Positions 59,233 to 64,000 of a stretch of DNA of 64,000 nt are shown in pieces. The notes beneath the pieces were generated by a model that was not told the DNA's origin, searched no databases, and saw only the letters and a list, made by a program, of their open reading frames with translations. How positions within the stretch are numbered: the first letter of the stretch is position 1; each line of letters opens with the position of its first letter. This DNA is from Cognatundibacterium aquatile (GTDB lineage: Bacteria > Pseudomonadota > Gammaproteobacteria > Burkholderiales > Burkholderiaceae_D), in contig NZ_JACOFT010000005.1 of NCBI RefSeq assembly GCF_014699135.1, forward strand, positions 248,288 to 312,287, written 5' to 3'. Both the position numbers and the translations under genes were made by a program.

Positions 59233-59504
59233 ATGTCACTTCCATCCGCGAAACTGCGTAATATTTTGTGTGAAATTGTTGCGTGAAATAGCATTTTTAG
59301 GGGAGTATAAGCAAAAAATTCCATCATCTCCTTATGAAATAAGGGCTTTAAAATATACTCCGGGGAGTATATTTGATGCCAAATGACAGGCTGGTGCCGT
59401 CACTGAACACCTGGCCAGTCGCATAGCTGATCTGCGCGAGATGTTTATTTTATGCGCCGGGTTGCTGGAAATGTCTGTCTGAATTTTTTTGAATAGGTGA
59501 TTGA
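59233..59504. other. Spacer holding element F
   Basis: About 270 bp after the LpoB-cluster terminator. Apart from repeat element F and the AGGTGA ribosome-binding site of the next gene, nothing recognised. Confidence 0.5.
59300..59374 (+). repeat. Dispersed paired-box element F
   Basis: Box 1 GGGGAGTATAAG (59300-59311). Box 2 is the most perfect dyad of the family: AAATATACTCC (59351-59361), GG, GGAGTATATTT (59364-59374). The GGAG to GGAG distance is 62 bp. The middle (ATGAAATAAGGGCTTTAAA) parallels elements C and E. Confidence 0.8.
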
Positions 59505-59957
59505 ATGATGAAACGTAAACCGTTTGCACAGCTGTTCTTCTTCGCTATTTTTGCGCTTGCCGCAAATGTTGGTAATGCCGCGAATGCCGCTGGGGCAGAT
59601 CGATATGTCCCTGTATGCGTTGATATGAAGGGCTATCAGGCAGAGGCTGAGTGCTTCAGTCATCAGCTTGATTTGAAAGAGGCTCAATTTAAAAAGTACT
59701 ATCTGGCAGCGCAGAAGCAGGATATAAAAATATACGGCGGCAACGCCGAGGAATTAGCCGAATCACAGCAGATGTGGGAACAGTATCTGCGAAAGCATTG
59801 CGACTATCTGTACAGCCGTGAGCAAGGTACTGCCCGGATACGCGATTCTGCCGAGTGCCGGTTGCGACTGTATGACGAGCGCATTGACGAAATATGGATT
59901 TCGTATTTAAGGTATTTTGGTTCTGCTGAGCCGGTTCTTCGCGATCCCCGGAAATAA
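59505..59957 (+). CDS. Secreted LprI-like (DUF1311) protein
   Basis: A 150-aa exported protein with a signal peptide (RKPFAQLFFFAIFALAANVGNAA). The mature part has four Cys and the DUF1311 pattern: an early Cys pair (VCVDMKGYQAEAECF), AESQQMWEQYLRKHCDYLY and a late SAECRLRLYDERIDEIW. Some relatives inhibit lysozyme; here this is inference from the family. Starts at ATG 59505 or 59508 after AGGTGA. No partner gene. Confidence 0.65.
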   Translation: MMKRKPFAQLFFFAIFALAANVGNAANAAGADRYVPVCVDMKGYQAEAECFSHQLDLKEAQFKKYYLAAQKQDIKIYGGNAEELAESQQMWEQYLRKHCDYLYSREQGTARIRDSAECRLRLYDERIDEIWISYLRYFGSAEPVLRDPRK

Positions 59958-60088
59958 TGTTTCTTTATGGCGCAGATGCTTTGCAGCGATTGTAGTCGCG
60001 CCATGCATGAAATAGGCAACGTCCGTGGTCATGATGGCCTATACTGAATCTTCACTTGCATACGCGGGTGCTTACCCGGAGTCAGATC

Positions 60089-60217
60089 ATGAGCAAAGTT
60101 ACCAAGAGCAATAAAGAAACCAAGAAGCAGGCCTCATCCACTCCTAAAGAAAAAAAGGCAGCAAAGGAAGCGAAGAAAGTAGCGAATGCTGTTATTCCCT
60201 GGACACCGCGCGCATAA
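60089..60217 (+). CDS. Small Lys/Ala-rich protein, 42 aa
   Basis: A short frame starting ATG 60089 with GGAG nine bases upstream, coding for a very basic protein (MSKVTKSNKETKKQASSTPK at the start, then KEKKAAKEAKKVANA, ending IPWTPRA). It has no hydrophobic segment and looks disordered and possibly DNA- or RNA-binding. A strong terminator follows at once, which supports a real gene. I believe similar small basic proteins occur in related bacteria but cannot confirm it. Confidence 0.6.
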   Translation: MSKVTKSNKETKKQASSTPKEKKAAKEAKKVANAVIPWTPRA

Positions 60218-60233
60218 CCGCGTTGACTTGAGC

Positions 60234-60269
60234 AAAAAAAACGATGTGTTGAACAGCATCGTTTTTTTT
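60234..60269. terminator. Bidirectional terminator after the small basic gene
   Basis: Arms AAAAAAAACGATG (60234-60246) and CATCGTTTTTTTT (60257-60269), perfect 13-bp stem, with extra pairing TGTT/AACA inside the loop. It serves the converging GNAT gene as well. Confidence 0.9.
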
Positions 60270-60307
60270 CGCCGGTCAATGTTAGCGATCAATATCCGCG
60301 ATATATA

Positions 60308-60721
60308 TCAGCGATAAATATCGGGCCGATGAATTTCCATAAAATTTTCTGGTGTTGCCGGTGAGCGGAAACCAAATTTTTCATACAGGCCGCGTGCCGA
60401 GCTACTGACCAGTATGAAGCGGCGTATGTTTTGCAGATCAGGATGATCTTGTATCACTTCCAGCAGATGGCGGCTATGACCTTGGCCACGGAAATCCGGC
60501 AAGACAAACACATCCATCAGATAGGCGAATGTGGCATGGTCTGTGACTACCCTGGCAAACGCGATTTGTTTGCCATCAATAAATCCGCCAAAGCACAGGG
60601 AATGCTCAATTGAACGTTGTACCGTTTCCAGCGGAATCCCTTGCGCCCACGGTGAGGTCGTGGATAAAAAATCGTGTATCAGCGCAATGTCGAGCGCGGT
60701 TTTATCTGTCGTAATGTGCAT
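60308..60721 (-). CDS. GNAT-family N-acetyltransferase
   Basis: A 137-aa acetyltransferase of the compact GNAT type. The acetyl-CoA motif A is VFVLPDFRGQGHSRHLLE and the C-terminal ARGLYEKFGFRSP is the usual last helix/strand. Start at 60721 (MHITTDKTALD); the frame runs 14 codons further up without support. It is 16 bp downstream of prmC, so probably co-transcribed. Substrate unknown. Confidence 0.85.
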   Translation of the reverse strand: MHITTDKTALDIALIHDFLSTTSPWAQGIPLETVQRSIEHSLCFGGFIDGKQIAFARVVTDHATFAYLMDVFVLPDFRGQGHSRHLLEVIQDHPDLQNIRRFILVSSSARGLYEKFGFRSPATPENFMEIHRPDIYR

Positions 60722-60737
60722 AAAAATTCTTTTCCGA

Positions 60738-61565
60738 TCAGCTGCGTTGTCCGCCTGTAACACGTTCTATACCAGCGAGGTCGCGCCAGCTTTGTACTTG
60801 CGTGTAGCCCGCGCCGTTTAACAAAGCGCGCACATCCTCGGCCTGATGGTAACCATGTTCCATCAGCAGCCAGCCTTGTGGCGCAAGATGCATATGCGCG
60901 CCGCTGACGATGTGCCGGTAAGCGCTGAGGCCGTCTGCGTGATCGGTGAGGGCATTAATGGGTTCAAAGCGCAGATCGCCCTGGCTCAGATGTGGGTCAT
61001 CTTTGACGATGTAGGGCGGGTTGCTGACGATGGTCTGAAATACCTTGCCCGTAAGCGCACTGTACCAGTCGCTGTGCAGCAATTGCAGACGATCAGGCGG
61101 CAGCAAACGCGCGGCATTTTTGTTTGCTACCGCAAGTGCCTCAGTGCTGATATCGACCGCGCAGACATCCAGATCCTGGCGTTCGTGGGCAATCGCAATC
61201 GCAATCGCACCGGAACCTGTGCCGAGATCGAGTAGGCTGGAGTTTTGCGGTGCGAATTGCAAACCGAGTTCCACCAGCAATTCTGTATCGGGTCGTGGGA
61301 TCAATACTGCTGGTGAGGTATAAAAGGGCAGACCGAAAAACTCACGTTCACCGGTCAGGTACGCGATGGGCTCGCCAGCTAAACGACGTTGCTGCAATTC
61401 GACGAACTGAGACATTTGCTGCGCGCTGAGCTGATAGTCCGAGCGGGTAATCAGTTGTATGCGGCTAAAGCCAGTCACATGCATGAGCAACATGCGTGTT
61501 TCCAGCTTGTCCAGCGGCGACAAGCGCTCATGATCGGCAATGCTGAGCGGTTGTCCTGCTGTCAT
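60738..61565 (-). CDS. prmC: Release-factor glutamine methyltransferase
   Basis: Methylates the Gln of the GGQ motif in release factors, 275 aa. AdoMet motif LLDLGTGSGAIAIA (about 111-124) and catalytic NPPY (182-185). The target RF1 gene prfA is close by in the same direction, but dsbB lies between them. The start overlaps the dsbB stop by 1 bp (TGATG). Confidence 0.96.
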   Translation of the reverse strand: MTAGQPLSIADHERLSPLDKLETRMLLMHVTGFSRIQLITRSDYQLSAQQMSQFVELQQRRLAGEPIAYLTGEREFFGLPFYTSPAVLIPRPDTELLVELGLQFAPQNSSLLDLGTGSGAIAIAIAHERQDLDVCAVDISTEALAVANKNAARLLPPDRLQLLHSDWYSALTGKVFQTIVSNPPYIVKDDPHLSQGDLRFEPINALTDHADGLSAYRHIVSGAHMHLAPQGWLLMEHGYHQAEDVRALLNGAGYTQVQSWRDLAGIERVTGGQRS

Positions 61566-62074
61566 CAGTGACGCTTTCCGAACATGCCGGTTTTTTGTTT
61601 TTGAAAAAACAGTACGATCAGCGTGAGACTGAAAATAACAAACCAGATCATGGCCCAGGTCGGAATCGCCAGACCGAAGATCGGTGGATACGGTGTTTCA
61701 CACAAACCGTCTGCACGGAACAGGATAGGAAACCATTCCGACAAGAAGATTTTGTTGAGCCCGGTTTCCAGCGGATCGATACCGCAGGAAAGCGTAGGAT
61801 TCGACAAGACATACAGATGTTTGCCTGCGATGCCGATGCCGCCGAATGCTGATAAACCTGCGAGACCTATGCCGTAACGGCGCGCATCGGCAGGAAGAAA
61901 CGCAGCGATCAGGCTGAACAGCGCGATGGCAAGGAATGCGTAACGCTGGAAGACGCATAAGGGACAAGGCAGCATCAGCTCAACGATTTGCAGATAGAGG
62001 GCAACCGCTATCAGTAGCAGGCAGGTGGCAGAGATGCCGAGTAAGACGAATTTAGAGGAACGCATGTAGGTCAT
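61565..62074 (-). CDS. dsbB: Disulphide-bond formation protein DsbB
   Basis: A 169-aa quinone-coupled membrane oxidase that re-oxidises DsbA. Four helices; redox pairs are Cys37/Cys40 in PCPLC and Cys97/Cys125 in the second periplasmic loop. The ATG at 62074 or the one three codons later may be used. Its place between prfA and prmC is not the common arrangement in these operons. Confidence 0.95.
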   Translation of the reverse strand: MTYMRSSKFVLLGISATCLLLIAVALYLQIVELMLPCPLCVFQRYAFLAIALFSLIAAFLPADARRYGIGLAGLSAFGGIGIAGKHLYVLSNPTLSCGIDPLETGLNKIFLSEWFPILFRADGLCETPYPPIFGLAIPTWAMIWFVIFSLTLIVLFFQKQKTGMFGKRH

Positions 62075-62191
62075 TCGTAAAATGAAAGCGGATGCCAGCT
62101 TACACGCTATTTAAAGCCTCATGTTTATAAGAAACTAAATAGTATGGAATGCTGGTGTTGCTGGCGCTGTTGGTACCGTGACTTGGATAGT

Positions 62192-63271
62192 TTAATCGTC
62201 TCCAAGTTCCGCAAGGAGTTCAGCCTGGTGTTCTGCAATCAGGGCATTGCTCAGTTCGGTCAGATCGCCATCCATAATGAAATCGAGTTTATACAAGGTC
62301 AGATTGATGCGGTGATCAGTCATGCGGCCTTGCGGATAATTGTAAGTGCGTATGCGCTCACTGCGGTCGCCGGAACCGATCAGGCTCTTACGGGTTGCTG
62401 CCTCTTTCGCCTGTTTCTCTCTTAACTGACCATCCATGATCCTGGTGGCCAGCACCCGCATCGCCTGCGCCTTATTCTGATGTTGGCTGCGGCCATCCTG
62501 ACATTCGACCACGATACCGGTAGGAATATGCGTCAGGCGCACAGCAGAATCAGTTTTATTAATGTGCTGCCCGCCGGCACCGCTGGCGCGGAAAGTGTCG
62601 ATACGCAGATCGGCATTGTTGATGATCACGTCGGCGAGCTCATCCGCTTCAGGCATCACGGCGACGGTACAGGCGGAAGTATGGATACGGCCTTGCGTTT
62701 CTGTCGCCGGAACGCGTTGCACTCGATGTCCGCCGGATTCAAATTTCAGCTTGGAATACGCACCCAGACCGGCGATACGCACGATCACTTCTTTGTAGCC
62801 GCCAAGCTCAGAAGGCGACTCCGACATCATCTCTACTTGCCAGCGGTTACGTTCAGCGAAACGGGTGTACATGCGCAATAAATCACCGGCAAACAAGGCA
62901 GCTTCGTCACCGCCGGTGCCGGCGCGGATTTCCAACAAGATGTTACGTTCATCGTTGGGGTCTTTCGGCAGCAGCATTTTTTGCAGATCGGCTTCCAACG
63001 TTTGCATTTTTTCTTTTGCGGCTTCTATCTCATCTTGCGCAAATGCTTTCATGTCGGGATCGTTGAGCATTTCCTGTGCTTCGCCCAGATCGGCTTGTGC
63101 CTGCTGATAGTTTTTGTAGAGAGCGACGAGGGGGTCTAATTCCGCATGCTCACGGTTGAGTTTGCGGTAATTGTCCATGTCATTGGTGGCGCCTTCCTGC
63201 ATCAGCAGGTGACCAACTTCGTCGAGACGTTCAGCCAGCTGATCCAGCTTGGAGAGCATTGATGGTTTCAT
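62192..63271 (-). CDS. prfA: Peptide chain release factor 1
   Basis: Terminates translation at UAG and UAA. 359 aa from [10 protein letters not shown] (63271); the frame extends 28 codons further with no homology. The stop-codon reading PxT motif is Pro188-Ala189-Thr190, and GGQ is at 233-235 in [24 protein letters not shown] is the family signature. Follows hemA by 105 bp. Confidence 0.98.
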   Translation of the reverse strand: MKPSMLSKLDQLAERLDEVGHLLMQEGATNDMDNYRKLNREHAELDPLVALYKNYQQAQADLGEAQEMLNDPDMKAFAQDEIEAAKEKMQTLEADLQKMLLPKDPNDERNILLEIRAGTGGDEAALFAGDLLRMYTRFAERNRWQVEMMSESPSELGGYKEVIVRIAGLGAYSKLKFESGGHRVQRVPATETQGRIHTSACTVAVMPEADELADVIINNADLRIDTFRASGAGGQHINKTDSAVRLTHIPTGIVVECQDGRSQHQNKAQAMRVLATRIMDGQLREKQAKEAATRKSLIGSGDRSERIRTYNYPQGRMTDHRINLTLYKLDFIMDGDLTELSNALIAEHQAELLAELGDD

Positions 63272-63376
63272 ACGGGAAGAGTAGTAGGTGAATCCGGAGG
63301 GAACTGCTTCAGGCTTGAAAACAGTCACCGAGAAGATGACGCAGAGAGTCTGCATCAGAAAGAAAAGCAGAATCCG

Positions 63377-64000
63377 CTAACGCTTGGTGCGGAATAATTG
63401 CGGCAACAAGCTCGCCAGACGTGCCCGTTCATCGCCACTGGCCTGATGCAATGCCTGTTGCGGGCCATGCAGGAATTTGGCTGTAATACCTTTGGAAAGC
63501 GCTTCCAGCACAGCGTCGATGTCATCACCGCGCGCCAGCATTTTACGTGCGCGTTCGAGTTCCATCAGGCGGAGTTGTTCGCTGCTTTCATGCAAGTCCT
63601 GAATCACGGGCACCACCGCACGGCCATCGATCCAGTGCATAAAAGACTGCACCCGCGTTTCGATAATCGCTTCTGCCTGCGCGACGGCTGCCTGACGGCT
63701 TTCTATGCCGGTCTGCACCACGCTGCCGAGATCATCCACCGTGTATAAAAACACGTCATCGAGTTTGCCGACTTCCGGTTCAATATCGCGTGGCACGGCC
63801 AGATCAACCATGAATACAGGACGATGTTTACGCGCTTTGACAACACGCTCGACCAGACCCAATCCTATGATCGGCAATGAGGATGCAGTGCAGGAGACGA
63901 TGATGTCGAACTGTGCCAGTTGTTGCGGTAAGTCAGCAAGGCGGATCGCTTTACCATTAAAGCGATGGGCAAGGACTTCGCCACGTTCCAAGGTGCGATT
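63377..64000 (-). CDS. hemA: Glutamyl-tRNA reductase, N-terminal part missing
   Basis: C-terminal two-thirds of the first C5-pathway enzyme of tetrapyrrole synthesis. The frame is open to the window edge, so the TTG at 63991 is internal. Visible: NADPH-domain end ([18 protein letters not shown]), [28 protein letters not shown], and the C-terminal dimerisation helices ending in LASLLPQLF. The hemA-prfA-prmC order is conserved widely. Confidence 0.95.
   Translation of the reverse strand, partial: NRTLERGEVLAHRFNGKAIRLADLPQQLAQFDIIVSCTASSLPIIGLGLVERVVKARKHRPVFMVDLAVPRDIEPEVGKLDDVFLYTVDDLGSVVQTGIESRQAAVAQAEAIIETRVQSFMHWIDGRAVVPVIQDLHESSEQLRLMELERARKMLARGDDIDAVLEALSKGITAKFLHGPQQALHQASGDERARLASLLPQLFRTKR

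Noticed and set aside
1-64000. CRISPR array, prophage, rRNA or replication origin
   Set aside because: No regularly spaced repeats of array type, no phage structural genes, no rRNA sequence and no cluster of DnaA boxes were seen.

Overview
The window reads as a chromosomal segment of a betaproteobacterium, most likely Burkholderiales and probably near Oxalobacteraceae. This is an inference from gene order and protein character, not a database result. The order gltBD - mlaFEDACB - ABC pair - ibaG - murA - hisGD..CBHAFIE - HIT - tatABC - degS/degQ-like - nif3-like - mscL - petABC - sspAB is the arrangement familiar from that group, and so are the ubiX/grxD and hemA-prfA-prmC blocks. Base composition is moderate, with a few clearly AT-rich patches.

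Layout. 1-4853: a cut-off membrane-fusion protein, an RbbA-type double-ATPase/permease fusion and a second permease (yhiI-rbbA-yhhJ type exporter). 5134-9446: an unrecognised 114-aa protein, then two tandem chemoreceptor genes sharing a virtually identical 1310-bp block that covers signalling domain and terminator, while their sensor domains differ. 9753-10457: a REP-type Y1 transposase just upstream of gltB. 10642-16884: glutamate synthase. 17170-21171: the Mla phospholipid-trafficking operon. 21321-32227: an ABC exporter, ibaG, murA and the whole histidine operon, which carries an adenine-type DNA methyltransferase gene between hisD and hisC. 32284-34245: HIT protein and the Tat translocase. 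34276-37371: DUF2461 protein, a DegS-like protease, a Nif3-like protein and MscL. 37693-41912: cytochrome bc1 complex (its Rieske subunit carries a twin-arginine signal) and SspA/SspB. 41971: tRNA-Thr(TGT). 42245-46901: a DPP-IV-like peptidase and a large phytase-like esterase lipoprotein. 47198-48116: ubiX and grxD. 48391-60217: an accessory-looking stretch with a frameshifted gene, an OLD-type ATPase/TOPRIM nuclease, tex, a secreted hydrolase, a four-gene LpoB cluster and small secreted or basic proteins. 60308-64000: GNAT enzyme, prmC, dsbB, prfA and the cut-off hemA.

The most unusual signal is a dispersed intergenic element seen six times (about 18751, 27346, 44496, 48223, 54202 and 59300). 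Each copy has two boxes built on GGGGAGTAT. Usually at least one box is a dyad of the form ATACT-N6/7-AGTAT. In four copies the boxes lie 62-63 bp apart, in the others 73 and 81 bp. The G-rich strand is always the + strand although neighbouring genes point both ways. In one copy the second box also supplies the Shine-Dalgarno sequence of hisC. I do not recognise this family. Other points of interest are the mosaic chemoreceptors, whose repeats differ by a two-base flip at a hairpin tip, the solitary OLD nuclease, the methyltransferase inside the his operon and the betaproteobacterial LpoB cluster.
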